NCBI RefSeq assembly: GCF_000424625.1
Contig: NZ_AUKG01000004.1
Span: forward strand, 310,001-374,000
Source of the DNA: Conexibacter woesei Iso977N
Lineage (GTDB): Bacteria; Actinomycetota; Thermoleophilia; Solirubrobacterales; Solirubrobacteraceae
Reading direction: 5' to 3'
DNA: 64,000 bases
The notes beneath the pieces were generated by a model, which was not told the origin of the DNA, made no database searches, and was given only the letters and a program-made list of their open reading frames with translations. This document shows, piece by piece, positions 46,679 to 57,854 of this stretch. The position numbers and the translations under genes were made by a program. The stretch's first letter is position 1. The number at the start of each line of letters is the position of its first letter.

Positions 46679-48076
46679 ATGATTGACGGTAACACAGAAT
46701 CGCGTGTTATCGAGGATGTGCGGACGGCTGCCCGTGCCCTCCCCCCGGGCAGCCGCCTGCCTTCCGTGCGTGAGCTGATGGCTCGGCATCGCGCTTCACC
46801 GGTCACGGTGCAGCGTGCGCTGTCGCGCCTGGCCGGTGAGGGGCTCGTCGTCCCGCGACCGGGACGAGGCACGTTCGTCGCCGAGAAGCGCGCGACCACC
46901 GAGAAGGCGCCGGACCTCGGCTGGCAGGAGGTCGCGCTCGCCGACCGGCCGCCGCTGCAGGCCGCGCCGCTCGACGCGCTGCTCGCCCTGCCGCCCGATG
47001 GTGCGATCCCGCTCACCGGTGGGTACCTCCATCCCGATCTTCAGCCCGTCGCCGCGCTGGGCGCCGCGCTCGGTCGCGCCGCGCGCCGGCCGGAGCCGTG
47101 GGGACGCCTCGCGGTCGAAGGCCTGCAGCCGCTGCGCGAGTGGTTCGCGCGGGAAGCGGGCGGTCACGTCCGCGGCCACGACGTCGTCATCTGCTCCGGC
47201 GGCCAGCCCGCGCTGGCGACCGCGTTCCGCGCCCTCGCCGCGCCCGGCGAGCCGGTCCTGGTCGAGTCGCCGACCTACCTCGGCGCGATCTCGGCGCTGC
47301 GCTCCGCGGGCCTGCGCGCGGTCCCGGTCCCGACCGACGCCGACGGCGTTCGCCCGGACCTCCTCGCCGCCGCCTTCGCGCTGACCGGCGCGCGCGTCTT
47401 CTACTGCCAGCCTCTGCACGCCAACCCGACCGGCGCGACGCTCGCGCCGCACCGGCGCGCCGCGGTCCTCGACGCGGTCCGGGCGGCGGGCGCGTTCCTG
47501 ATCGAGGACGACTGGGCGCGCGACCTGCGGATCGACGGCGAGGCCCCGCCACCGCTGGCCTCCGACGACCCCGACGGCCACGTCGTCTACCTGCGCAGCC
47601 TCACGAAGTCCGCCGCGCCCGGCCTGCGGATCGCCGCGGTGTCGGCCCGCGGCGCGGCCGGCGCGCGCATCAAGGCCGCCCGGATCATCGACGACTTCTT
47701 CGTCTCCGGACCCCTACAACATGCAACGCTGGAGCTGATCTCCGCGCCCGCCTGGCGCCGCCACCTCAAGCGCCTGCGCGCGGAGCTGCGCGTCCGCCGC
47801 GACGCGCTGACCGCCGCGCTCGGCGAGCACCTCCCGGACTGGCAGCTGCAGGTCGTCCCGGCCGGCGGCTTCCACGTCTGGCTGCGCCTGCCCGACGACG
47901 CCGACGACATCGCGCTGACCGCGCGGGCCGCAGCGGCGGGCGTGCTCGTCTCCCCCGGCCGGCCGTGGTTCGCCGCCGAGCCGCCCGGACCGCACGTGCG
48001 CCTGACCTTCGCCGGCGCGCCCGCACCCGACCTCGTCGAGGGCGTGCGCAGGCTCGCGAAGGTGGCCGCGCAGTGA
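46679..48076 (+). CDS. MocR/PdxR-type regulator (GntR winged helix plus aminotransferase-like domain)
   Basis: 465 residues. N-terminal GntR winged helix: SRLPSVRELMARHRASPVTV followed by QRALSRLAGEGLVVPRPGRG. The rest is a fold-type I aminotransferase domain with ICSGGQPALATAFRALAAPG, CQPLHANPTGATLAPHRR, IEDDWARDL and the PLP lysine in YLRSLTKSAAPGLRIAAV. Such proteins sense PLP or PLP-amino acid adducts and switch a divergent gene. Start at ATG 46679. The EamA transporter next door may export the sensed amino compound. In the EamA-facing and own promoter regions there are four GTTACTC repeats. Confidence 0.92.
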   Translation: MIDGNTESRVIEDVRTAARALPPGSRLPSVRELMARHRASPVTVQRALSRLAGEGLVVPRPGRGTFVAEKRATTEKAPDLGWQEVALADRPPLQAAPLDALLALPPDGAIPLTGGYLHPDLQPVAALGAALGRAARRPEPWGRLAVEGLQPLREWFAREAGGHVRGHDVVICSGGQPALATAFRALAAPGEPVLVESPTYLGAISALRSAGLRAVPVPTDADGVRPDLLAAAFALTGARVFYCQPLHANPTGATLAPHRRAAVLDAVRAAGAFLIEDDWARDLRIDGEAPPPLASDDPDGHVVYLRSLTKSAAPGLRIAAVSARGAAGARIKAARIIDDFFVSGPLQHATLELISAPAWRRHLKRLRAELRVRRDALTAALGEHLPDWQLQVVPAGGFHVWLRLPDDADDIALTARAAAAGVLVSPGRPWFAAEPPGPHVRLTFAGAPAPDLVEGVRRLAKVAAQ

Positions 48077-48101
48077 CGCGGGCCGTGGCACCATCGCCGG
48101 C

Positions 48102-48752
48102 GTGAGCACGATCGTCGCCGTCGCCCCCACGCTGTCCGACGCCGTCCAGTCGGCCGGCGCGACCCTGCACCGCCACGCCGCCGACGGCCATCCGGTGGTC
48201 GTCGTCAGCGTCTTCACGCAGGACGGCGACCCGGACGACGCGGCGGCCGCGGCCGCCTTGGGGCTCTCCGGCGTCGTCCACCTCGCGCTGGAGCCCGCCG
48301 CGCTGCGCGGCTACGAGCACCTCGCCGCGCACGACGGCTTCCGCAGGGGCGACGAGGACACCGCGAGGGTCGCGGCCTCGGTCCTGGCGATCGCGCTCGG
48401 CAAGCTGGAGCCGGACCTGATCCTCGCGCCGCTCGGCCTGACCGGCCACGTCGACCACCTCGTCGTCGAGCGCGCCCTGGACGAGCTGGAGCTCCCGCGC
48501 CTGCGCTGGCTCGATCTCCCCTACGCGCTGCGCCGCACACCCGGCGCGCCGCTGGGCGCCGGCGAGGTCGTGGCGGTCCCGGCGTCGGAGGACGCGCTCG
48601 CCGCGAAGGTCGCGGCCGCGACCGCGTTGGGCGCCGACGCGCCGCGCCTGGCCCAGCACGCGGCCGACGAAGGCGCGCGCCTCGGCGCGGGCGGCCCCGT
48701 CGAGATCCTCGTCAAGCGCGAGCCCGCGGCGCTAGATGATGATGTTGACTGA
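48102..48752 (+). CDS. PIG-L-like deacetylase with degenerate metal site
   Basis: 216 residues, GTG start. Overall pattern of the PIG-L/LmbE fold: a first strand VAVAPTLSDAVQSAGATLHR, then VVVVSVFTQDGDPDD, and LAPLGLTGHVDHLVVERALD. In active family members the first loop reads HPDD with zinc-binding His and Asp; here it is PTLSD, so that site is lost, whereas the second motif H-x-D-H is kept. It may have lost activity or use a different metal arrangement. It follows the MocR gene by 25 bases and overlaps the convergent SDR gene by 21 bases. Confidence 0.65.
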   Translation: MSTIVAVAPTLSDAVQSAGATLHRHAADGHPVVVVSVFTQDGDPDDAAAAAALGLSGVVHLALEPAALRGYEHLAAHDGFRRGDEDTARVAASVLAIALGKLEPDLILAPLGLTGHVDHLVVERALDELELPRLRWLDLPYALRRTPGAPLGAGEVVAVPASEDALAAKVAAATALGADAPRLAQHAADEGARLGAGGPVEILVKREPAALDDDVD

Positions 48753-49517
48753 CCCGCCGTCGGCCGACCACGCCGCGCCCGCGACGTTCCCGGCGCGCTC
48801 CGAGCACAGGAAGACGACGACGTCGGCGACGTCCTGCACGTCGCCCAGCCGGCCCCGCGGGATCTTCCTCGCCGCCGCGGCCAGCGCCTCGTCGCGGGTC
48901 GTCCCGCTCACCGCCGCGACCTGATCGGCCAGGCCGCCGTCGCCGGTCCACAGCCCGGTCGCGGTCGGCCCCGGCGTGACCGCGTTGACCAGCACGCCGT
49001 CCCTGGCGTACACGTCGGCGAACGCGCGCGAGACCGAGAGCTGCCCGGCCTTGGCGACCGAGTAGGCCATGTTCGACGCCGACGGGCGCTTGCCCGACGA
49101 CGACGCGACGTTGACGATCCGGCCCCACCCGCGCGCGGCCATCAGCGGCGCGGCCAGGCGCATCAGCCGCATCGGCGCCATCACATGGACCTCATGTTGC
49201 TCGCGCCAGTCGTCCTCGGTCAGCTCGTCCAAACCGATGTTCTTGGAGAACCCGGCGTTGTTGATCAGGACGTCGAGGCCACCAAGTTGCTCGGTCGCGG
49301 TCGCGACGATCCGGCGCGCGCAGTCCGGGTCGGTCACGTCGGCGGCGATCCACTCCGCGCCGTCGATGCCCGTCGCTGCCTCGGCCAGCGCGTCCTCGCT
49401 GCGCGCGACCATCAGCACGCGCCCGCCCTCCTGCGCCAGCCGCTGCGCGGCGGCGAGGCCGATCCCGCGCGAGGCGCCGGTCACGACGCACACGCGCCCG
49501 TCGAGTCCGAGATCCAT
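48732..49517 (-). CDS. Short-chain dehydrogenase/reductase (SDR)
   Basis: 261 residues, classical SDR. NAD(P) loop VVTGASRGIGLAAAQRLAQE, structural LINNAGFSKNIG, catalytic Ser in NVASSSGKRPS and Tyr-x3-Lys in MAYSVAKAGQLSVSRA, and a C-terminal GAAWSADGGSVNIII. The acidic-residue context at the end of beta 2 (VARSED) suggests NADP preference, weakly. Substrate unknown; 3-oxoacyl-reductase-like members look the same. TAGAGT ends eight bases before the ATG. Confidence 0.92.
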   Translation of the reverse strand: MDLGLDGRVCVVTGASRGIGLAAAQRLAQEGGRVLMVARSEDALAEAATGIDGAEWIAADVTDPDCARRIVATATEQLGGLDVLINNAGFSKNIGLDELTEDDWREQHEVHVMAPMRLMRLAAPLMAARGWGRIVNVASSSGKRPSASNMAYSVAKAGQLSVSRAFADVYARDGVLVNAVTPGPTATGLWTGDGGLADQVAAVSGTTRDEALAAAARKIPRGRLGDVQDVADVVVFLCSERAGNVAGAAWSADGGSVNIII

Positions 49518-49565
49518 GGACCGCGACTCTACGACCGTGCGCTCTGCGATGCTGCGCGGCCGTCC

Positions 49566-49823
49566 ATGACCACCGCGCACCCCGTCAACGAGCTGCTCGT
49601 CGTGCTCGGCCGCCGTGCGGTGGTGGAGCTGCTGTGGACGCTGCGCGAGGCGCCGCTGCGCGCGCCGGACCACGACGCCGCCGAGCACCTGGAGGAGCTG
49701 CGGCGCAACGGGCTCGTCGCGGAGCGCGACGCCGCCTGGCGCCTCACGCCCGACGGCCGCGCGCTCGCCGACCACCTCGTCACGCTCGCCACCCGTGCCC
49801 GCCGGCGCGGCGACCTGGCCTGA
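49566..49823 (+). CDS. Small winged-helix (HxlR/MarR-like) protein
   Basis: 85 residues: NELLVVLGRRAVVELLWTLR, HDAAEHLEELRRNGLVAERD and AAWRLTPDGRALADHLVTLA. This is the core of an HxlR-like winged helix but shorter than the usual 110 residues, lacking part of the recognition helix region. GATGCT lies 12 bases before the ATG. Divergent from the SDR gene with 48 bases between starts, so it may regulate it. Closed by a hairpin shared with lepA. Confidence 0.6.
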   Translation: MTTAHPVNELLVVLGRRAVVELLWTLREAPLRAPDHDAAEHLEELRRNGLVAERDAAWRLTPDGRALADHLVTLATRARRRGDLA

Positions 49824-49844
49824 GGCGCCGCGCGGGGCGGCGCC
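49824..49844. terminator. Bidirectional hairpin between convergent genes
   Basis: GGCGCCGC (49824-49831) pairs with GCGGCGCC (49837-49844) around a five-base loop, in the 27-base gap between the stop of the winged-helix gene and the lepA stop. It can serve both transcripts. Confidence 0.6.
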
Positions 49845-49850
49845 GCCGCG

Positions 49851-51671
<1,821 letters not shown>

Positions 51672-51694
51672 GCGGCCGCCCAGGATAGAGGGCG

Positions 51695-53302
51695 CTACGT
51701 CGTGGCTGCCCGGCGGCGCTGCACGAGCCGGTGCAGCTGCTCGGCCTCGGGGATCCGCATCGCCAGGACGACCCGGATGTAGGCGAACGAGCCGAGCGCC
51801 AGGCTGCCGCCGACGGAGATGATCTGGCCGATCAGGTCGCGGCCGAAGACCCAGTCCAGGACGGCCCACGAGGCGTAGGTGACGATCCCGAACCACGCCG
51901 CCGCGATCAGCATCCCGAAGACCATCTCGGCGGTCTCCTTGAGGTTGAGCGGGTTCCTGAGCTCGCCGCGCAACACGTAGAACTGGGCGGCGGCCATGAC
52001 GATGTCGGCGATCGCGGTGCCCGCGACGATGCCGCCGACGCCGAAGCCCATCGCCACGAAGATGATCGAGACGCCGACGTTGACGATGAGGTTGCCCACG
52101 CTCAGGTAGGTGACGAGCCAGGGGCGCTGGAGGGAGAAGAAGGTTCTCGTCAGCAGGAGGTTCACGCCGCTGAACGGCAGGCTGAAGGAGAACCAGAACA
52201 GCGCGGTGGCGACCAGCTCGGTGTCGGAGGCGTCGAAGGCGCCGCGCTGGAAGACGAGGCGCGTGATGGGGGTGCTCAGGACCAGCGTCGCCGCGGTGGC
52301 GGGCAGCAACATGAGGAAGATGAGCCGCAGCCCGTTGTCCACCGTGTTGCGCAGCCCGGGCAGGTCCTTGCGGGCGGCGAGGCGGGAGAGCTGCGGGAAC
52401 AGGACCGTCGCGATCGCGACGGAGAACATGCCCTGCGGGAGCATGTAGATGCGGAACGCGGCGTCGATCGCACGGGGCGCCTCGGTCGAGACGTAGCCGC
52501 CGAGGATCGAGTTGGCGAAGACGTTGAAGTTGATCAGGCCGAGGCCGATGCAGACCGGGAGCATCAGCGCGAAGACGTGCTTGACGCGCGGGTCCCGGTA
52601 GTTGAAGTGGAACTCGAAGTGGAAGCCGACCTTGCGCAGCGTCGGCAGGGCCATGACGAACTGCACGGCGGTCCCGATCAGGATGCCGACGGCGTAGGCG
52701 TACAGGTCGTCGGAGAAGAACGGCCGGCCGAAGACCAGGAACACCATGATGACCACGTTCCAGACCAGCGGCGAGAGCGCGGGGATCGTGAAGTGGTCGT
52801 AGGCTTGGAGGATCCCGACGGTCAGCCCGTTGAGGCCGAGGATCAGGACGATCGGGAACATCACGCGGCTGAGGCCGACGGAGAGGTCCGTCATCGCCGT
52901 CGTGAACTCGGAGCCGGTGAAGAGCGGGACGATCAGGCCCGCGGCGAGGATGAAGAGGATCGTGATGACGCCGAGGGCGATCAGCATCACCATGAACAGC
53001 GTGGAGGCCAGCCGGAACGCCTCGCGCTTCTTGTTCTCCTCCAGCAGCTCGGTGAAGACCGGGACGAAGGCGGCGGAGAGCGCCGAGTCCGCGAAGAGGC
53101 TGCGGACGACGTTCGGGATGTAGAAGGCCAGCGTGAACGCGCTGAACGCCGGGCTGAGGCCGAAGTAGCTGGACGCCAGCACCTCGCGCATCAGGCCCGC
53201 GATCCGGCTGAGGCCGGTCAGGATGCTGAAGATCGCGGTGTTGCGCGCGAACGATCGGCGAGGCGCGGCCGCGCTGGTGCGTGGTGGTGCCTCGGTCGTC
53301 AC
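51695..53302 (-). CDS. murJ: Lipid II flippase MurJ
   Basis: Moves lipid-linked peptidoglycan precursor across the membrane. 535 residues, about 14 spans, MOP-superfamily fold. Motifs include [40 protein letters not shown] and [23 protein letters not shown] start at 53300-53302, with TAGCAT ending nine bases before it. Proteins of this group in actinobacteria can carry extra C-terminal domains; none is present. Divergent from rpsT. Confidence 0.94.
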   Translation of the reverse strand: MTTEAPPRTSAAAPRRSFARNTAIFSILTGLSRIAGLMREVLASSYFGLSPAFSAFTLAFYIPNVVRSLFADSALSAAFVPVFTELLEENKKREAFRLASTLFMVMLIALGVITILFILAAGLIVPLFTGSEFTTAMTDLSVGLSRVMFPIVLILGLNGLTVGILQAYDHFTIPALSPLVWNVVIMVFLVFGRPFFSDDLYAYAVGILIGTAVQFVMALPTLRKVGFHFEFHFNYRDPRVKHVFALMLPVCIGLGLINFNVFANSILGGYVSTEAPRAIDAAFRIYMLPQGMFSVAIATVLFPQLSRLAARKDLPGLRNTVDNGLRLIFLMLLPATAATLVLSTPITRLVFQRGAFDASDTELVATALFWFSFSLPFSGVNLLLTRTFFSLQRPWLVTYLSVGNLIVNVGVSIIFVAMGFGVGGIVAGTAIADIVMAAAQFYVLRGELRNPLNLKETAEMVFGMLIAAAWFGIVTYASWAVLDWVFGRDLIGQIISVGGSLALGSFAYIRVVLAMRIPEAEQLHRLVQRRRAATT

Positions 53303-53396
53303 TGCGGCAGGATGCTACGAGCTGGGCGGGATGTCGCCGCCAGGCGGCCTGCAGACCGCGCTTCGGCGCCGGGCACGCTAGACTCCGCCGTCGCTC

Positions 53397-53666
53397 ATGG
53401 CGAACATTGACTCACAGAAGAAGCGCATCCTCCGGGCCGAGCGTGAGCGCTTGGAGAACCGCCGCTACACGTCCACGATCAAGACCTACTTCCGCCGCCT
53501 CGAGACGGCGGTCGGCGAGGGCGACGACTCGGCTGCTGACACCGAGCACCGCGCCTTGATCCAGACGATCGACAAGGCCGTCAAGCGCGGCGCCCTGCAC
53601 CGCAACACGGGCGCCCGCAAGAAGTCCCGCGCCGCCCGCGTTCGCGCCGGGCAGCCGTCGGCTTAG
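53397..53666 (+). CDS. rpsT: 30S ribosomal protein S20
   Basis: 89 residues, small basic helical protein: [32 protein letters not shown], and [20 protein letters not shown]. Binds 16S rRNA in the body of the small subunit. TAGACT lies 12 bases before the ATG. Monocistronic, with a strong intrinsic terminator 26 bases after the stop. Confidence 0.98.
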   Translation: MANIDSQKKRILRAERERLENRRYTSTIKTYFRRLETAVGEGDDSAADTEHRALIQTIDKAVKRGALHRNTGARKKSRAARVRAGQPSA

Positions 53667-53691
53667 CGTCACCGCTTCACTCACGCCTTCA

Positions 53692-53717
53692 CGGCCCCGG
53701 GAGACCGGGGCCGTTTT
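53692..53717 (+). terminator. Intrinsic terminator of rpsT
   Basis: CGGCCCCGG (53692-53700) pairs with CCGGGGCCG (53705-53713) around GAGA, followed by TTTT at 53714-53717. One of the few textbook terminators with a T run in this window. Confidence 0.9.
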
Positions 53718-53783
53718 GTCGTTCCCGGACCGCGCCCGCGCGCGGCTCGAACCCGGTGAGTCGGCGGCTCGTGAGTCGGCGGC

Positions 53784-54761
53784 TCAGTGCGCGGCGGCCA
53801 TGCGGCCGAGGGCGCGGATGGCGAGGGTGTCTTCGGAGAGGTCGCCGATGCCGCGGGTCTGGAGCTCGAGGTCGGCGAGGGTCTCGAGCGCTTTGCGCAG
53901 CGCCTCGGGATCGGTGCCGCGGGCTTCCTTGATGCGGCGGTCGAGCGCCCAGGGCGAGCCCTTCGCCGACGCCTTGACCTGTGCCGGGGACTCGCCGGCC
54001 TCCAGGCGGTCGGCGATCGCGAGCACCTCGCGCAGGCGGCGGGCCATCAGCGGGATCAGGCGGCCGACGGCCTCGCCCTGCTCGCGCAGCTCGAGGAACG
54101 AGCGGAAGACGGTCCGGCGGTCGCGGGCGACGAGCGCGTCGACGAGGCCCCAGACCTGGATCTCGGCGGAGTCGGCGGCGGCGTCGGTGACGTCCTCGGC
54201 GATGAGCTTCGCGCCCGGGCCGCGTTCCAGCGCGAGCTTCTCCAGCTCCCGGAGCAGGCGCTGCTGGCGGTCGCCGACCTGGGCGACGAGCACCTGCGCG
54301 GCCGGCAGCTCCAGCTCGATCCCGAGCCTCTGCGCCTCGGCCTGCACCCAGCGCGGCAGCTCGCGGGTCTTGACGGTCGCCTGCTCGACGACGTCGCCGC
54401 CCGCCTTCCTGACAGCCTTGGGCAGCGCGGCCGGGATCTTCGCGCGGCCGTCCTCGCGCGCGAAGAACGCGACGGTCGTGTCGGGCGCCAGGTTCGCGAG
54501 CGCCGGGACGACGTGGGCCTCGACGTCGGCCTGCCTCCACCGCTCGGCGCCGTCGACCACGACGAAGCGGCGGCCGATCGCGAACGTCATCGCGCTCAGC
54601 GCGAGCCCGACGTTCTCCGGCGTCGACTCATCGCCCTCGATGACCTCCAGCCCACCCGCACCCGACTCGGCCTCAGCCCGCGCCCGCAGGCCGGCCCGCC
54701 GCTCGGCGATCCGGCCATGGTCGTCGCCGTGGATGAGGTACGCGGGCTTCCAGGTCGCCAT
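53784..54761 (-). CDS. holA: DNA polymerase III delta subunit
   Basis: Clamp-loader subunit that opens the sliding clamp. 325 residues starting MATWKPAYLIHGDDHGRIAE. AAA-like N-terminal domains followed by the helical collar domain; family patterns are YLIHGDD at the start, TVAFFAREDGRAKIP and RELEKLALERGPGAKLIAED. TAGACT ends eight bases before the ATG. It lies downstream of comEA-comEC on the same strand, the usual comEA-comEC-holA-rpsT neighbourhood, with rpsT read the other way. Confidence 0.93.
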   Translation of the reverse strand: MATWKPAYLIHGDDHGRIAERRAGLRARAEAESGAGGLEVIEGDESTPENVGLALSAMTFAIGRRFVVVDGAERWRQADVEAHVVPALANLAPDTTVAFFAREDGRAKIPAALPKAVRKAGGDVVEQATVKTRELPRWVQAEAQRLGIELELPAAQVLVAQVGDRQQRLLRELEKLALERGPGAKLIAEDVTDAAADSAEIQVWGLVDALVARDRRTVFRSFLELREQGEAVGRLIPLMARRLREVLAIADRLEAGESPAQVKASAKGSPWALDRRIKEARGTDPEALRKALETLADLELQTRGIGDLSEDTLAIRALGRMAAAH

Positions 54762-54794
54762 CGCGCTTCAGTCTAGGTGGCGGTGCGGCGGCGG

Positions 54795-57203
54795 TCATCG
54801 CTCGGTCGTCACGGTCGCGTGGTGGGCGATGAGGTCGATGCGGGTGGTGCCGTTCTGGTCGGTCCGGAGGGTTTGGGGGACGGTGGCGTGGAGGGTTGTG
54901 AGGGTGGTTGGTGTGGGATGGCCGTAGGTGTTGTGGGCGCCGACCTCGATGAGGGCGATGTGGGGTTGGAGGCGGGTGAGGATGTCCGGGAGGCCGGGGT
55001 CGTCGGAGCCGTGGTGGCTGACCTTGAGGACGTCGATGCGTGGGAGGTCGAGGGGTTGGAGGACGTCGGACTCGGCGTCGGCGGTCAGGAGCGCTCGCGC
55101 TCCGTAGGCGGTCGCCACGGCGACGACGGCGCGCTCGTTGGGATCCTCTCCGGGCGCGGCCGTGGTGTCGCCCGGCGGCCAGAGGATGTCGAGGGTGAGC
55201 GGGCCGGCGGTGAGGTGCTGGCCCTGCTGGGCGGCGATCGCCCTGGTGGCGTGTTGTTGTAGGGGTCGGTCGATGGCGCGTGAGGTCGGCGAGCGATCGG
55301 CGCCGCGGCCGTCGAGGAGGACGCTCGTCGGGAGCGCGGTGAGGACCGCGGGCGCGCCGCCGTCGTGGTCGGCCTGCGGGTGGGTGACGACGAGGGCGTC
55401 GAGGTGGGTCACGCCGGCGTGGCGGAGCTCGGCGACGATCGGCGTTCCGGACGGTCCGGCGTCGACCAGGACGGCGTGGCCGCCGGCCTGGAGGAGCGTC
55501 GCGTCCCCCTGGCCGATGTCGAGGGCGGTGATGCGGAGGTCGCCGGGTGGAGGTGGGGCGAGCGCGCGGGTGCGGGTGAGCAGGAGGGCGAGCGCGAGCG
55601 CGGCGGCGGCTGTGAGGGCGGCGGCGACGCGGAGGCGTGGACGCGGGCGGCTGTGTTGTCGCTCCTCCCCCGCGCCCCGCCACACGATCGCCGCCGCGCC
55701 GAGCGCGCAGGCGAGCGTCAGGACCGGGAGCGGCAGCGCGACCTGCGCGGCGGGCGCCGCGGCGGCGGTCCGGGCGACGCCGGTCAGGAAGCCGAGCAGC
55801 GGCGCGGTGACGGCCATCAGCGGCGCGGCGGCGCCGGGCACGAGCTGTGCGACGGCCGCCGCGGTCATCCCGAGCCACATGATCGGCGCGACCGCGGGCG
55901 CCGCGACGACGTTCGCCGGCAGGCCGACCAGCGAGGCACGGTCGAAGTGCAGCGCGATCAGCGGCGCGGTGGCGAGCGTCGCGGCGACGGTCACCCCGAT
56001 CGCCTCGGCGGCGGCGCGCGGGAGACCGACATGATGGAGTCGCTCGGCCGTCCGCGGCGCGAGCAGCGCGATCCCCACCACCGCCGCGAAGCTCAGCTGC
56101 CAACCGGGGCCGGCCGCGGCGCGCGGGTCGAGCAGGAGTGTGGCCGCCGCGGCGAGCAGCAGCCCGTACCAGCGGCTGGCGGGCCGGCCGGCGAGCGCGG
56201 CGACGATCGTCGCCGCGCCCATGATCCCCGCGCGCTGGATCGACGGGCCGCCGCCGGCGAGCGGGATGTACACCATGATGAGCGCGAGGACGAGCGCCCA
56301 GCGGGTCCGGATCCCGACGCCGAGCGCGATCCCGAGGCCGAGCGCGAGCGCCGCAAGCAGCGCGATGTTCTGGCCGGACGCGGCCGTCAGGTGGCTGAGC
56401 GAGGCGGCGGTGAACGCATCGCGGAGGTCGTCGGGCATCCCGGAGTCGTCGCCGAGGACCATCCCGCGCGCGAGCGCCGCCTCGCCCGGTGGGAGGTGCG
56501 CGCCGAGGACGCGCTCGGCACGGCGGCGGATCGTGTCGACCGCGCCCAGCAGGCCGCCGCGGCGGCGGCCGGTGGCGCGGAGGTCGGTCGCCCGCAGCGT
56601 CGCGTGCGCGTGGAGTGCCCTCGCCGCGAGGTCCGGCGGGCGCAGCGTCCCGGAGATGTTGATGATGTCGCCGACCGCCGCAGGCGGCGCGTGCGACCAG
56701 CTCGGGATCCGCAGCAGCACCGGCTCGCTGCGGAGCCGGACGAGCGCCCGCGCACCGCCGAAGGCGTCCGGGCGCGGAGCCGAGAGGACGGTCGCGTCGC
56801 CGCGGATGTCGTGGCCGATCGGGAGCCGCGTGGCGTCGAGGTGCGCCGTCCGCGCCTGCGCAGCCCAGGCGCCGCCGACCAACACCATCGACAACACCAC
56901 CGCGACCTCCGGCCGCCGCGTCGCACAGGCGACGCCGAGCGCGACGACTAGTGCCCCAACAACGACGACCGAGTCCGGTGCGCGGCCGCCGAGGAGCAGC
57001 CCAGCGACGAGCAGCGCCAGGACGACATGCCGCGGATGCCCGCGCCCAGCAACGGCGGCGGCGAGCAGCCACTGCTGCGCGCGCTGGACGATCGCGGGAG
57101 CGATGGCGGCTGCGGCTGCAAGCGGCCACCGTCGCGCGCGGTGAGAGGCGGCGGCGCGCGACGGGATCTCGCTTGGCGGCGGGTCCGGAGGCGCGGCCCT
57201 CAC
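54795..57203 (-). CDS. comEC: DNA internalization-related competence protein ComEC/Rec2
   Basis: Membrane channel and nuclease for DNA uptake. About 802 residues from the GTG at 57201-57203. N-terminal spans and a soluble DUF4131-like part, the competence domain with ERVLGAHLPPGEAALARGMV, DAFTAASLSHLTAASGQNIA and GPSIQRAGIMG, and a C-terminal metallo-beta-lactamase domain with DIGQGDATLLQAGGHAVLVD, THPQADHDGG and VSHHGSDDPG. The frame is open far upstream over comEA but that part is a shadow. The gap to comEA is four bases. All the expected parts are present, so the uptake channel should be functional. Confidence 0.93.
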   Translation of the reverse strand: MRAAPPDPPPSEIPSRAAASHRARRWPLAAAAAIAPAIVQRAQQWLLAAAVAGRGHPRHVVLALLVAGLLLGGRAPDSVVVVGALVVALGVACATRRPEVAVVLSMVLVGGAWAAQARTAHLDATRLPIGHDIRGDATVLSAPRPDAFGGARALVRLRSEPVLLRIPSWSHAPPAAVGDIINISGTLRPPDLAARALHAHATLRATDLRATGRRRGGLLGAVDTIRRRAERVLGAHLPPGEAALARGMVLGDDSGMPDDLRDAFTAASLSHLTAASGQNIALLAALALGLGIALGVGIRTRWALVLALIMVYIPLAGGGPSIQRAGIMGAATIVAALAGRPASRWYGLLLAAAATLLLDPRAAAGPGWQLSFAAVVGIALLAPRTAERLHHVGLPRAAAEAIGVTVAATLATAPLIALHFDRASLVGLPANVVAAPAVAPIMWLGMTAAAVAQLVPGAAAPLMAVTAPLLGFLTGVARTAAAAPAAQVALPLPVLTLACALGAAAIVWRGAGEERQHSRPRPRLRVAAALTAAAALALALLLTRTRALAPPPPGDLRITALDIGQGDATLLQAGGHAVLVDAGPSGTPIVAELRHAGVTHLDALVVTHPQADHDGGAPAVLTALPTSVLLDGRGADRSPTSRAIDRPLQQHATRAIAAQQGQHLTAGPLTLDILWPPGDTTAAPGEDPNERAVVAVATAYGARALLTADAESDVLQPLDLPRIDVLKVSHHGSDDPGLPDILTRLQPHIALIEVGAHNTYGHPTPTTLTTLHATVPQTLRTDQNGTTRIDLIAHHATVTTER

Positions 57204-57207
57204 ACCG

Positions 57208-57777
57208 TCACCTGTGGCTTGAGCGGGCGAGCTTCTTCGGGCCGATCCCGGGGATCTGCGCGAGGTCGTTGATGGAGGAGAAGCCGCCGTGCTGCTGGCG
57301 GAAGGCGAGGATCTTCTGGGCGGTCGTGGGGCCGACGCCGTCGAGGGTGTCGAGCTGCTCGGCGGTCGCGGTGTTGAGGTTGACCGGCGCCGAGGCCGCG
57401 ACGCCCGGCACGGCGGAGACTCCGGCCGGCGCGGCGCCCCTGCGTGGGACGACGATCTGCTGTCCGTCCGCGACCTTCGCCGCCAAGTTGATGGCCTGCA
57501 GGTCGGCGTGCGCCGTCGCACCACCGGCGAGCCTGATCGCATCCTCGATCCGCTTGCCCGCTCCAACCCGGTAGACCCCCGCCCTCCGCACCGCGCCGAC
57601 GACATGCACCAGCGCCCCGACCGCCCTCGGCGCCGCAACCGCGACCGAGGCCCTCTCCGTCGCCGGCGCCGCAGCAGGCGCCGCGTCGTGATGCAGCACC
57701 CTGAGCCCCACCACCACGACCAACACCGCACCGACCGCGTAGGCGACGAGCTCGGTCCGCGACAGGCCAGAAGGCAT
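57208..57777 (-). CDS. comEA: Competence protein ComEA (DNA receptor)
   Basis: 189 residues: N-terminal membrane anchor (about 9-27), an Ala/Pro linker, an SLBB-like domain (VGALVHVVGAVRRAGVYRVG and VADGQQIVVPRRG), and a helix-hairpin-helix DNA-binding domain (VNLNTATAEQLDTLDGVGPT and DLAQIPGIGPKKL). Binds double-stranded DNA at the cell surface and feeds it to ComEC. First gene of comEA-comEC. Confidence 0.94.
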   Translation of the reverse strand: MPSGLSRTELVAYAVGAVLVVVVGLRVLHHDAAPAAAPATERASVAVAAPRAVGALVHVVGAVRRAGVYRVGAGKRIEDAIRLAGGATAHADLQAINLAAKVADGQQIVVPRRGAAPAGVSAVPGVAASAPVNLNTATAEQLDTLDGVGPTTAQKILAFRQQHGGFSSINDLAQIPGIGPKKLARSSHR

Positions 57778-57854
57778 GCCGCGAAGCTACGCCGACACCT
57801 ACAACAAGAGACGCGCTGTTTGCGACGCCTTTGCGCAGGAAGCAGCGCGGCGCG

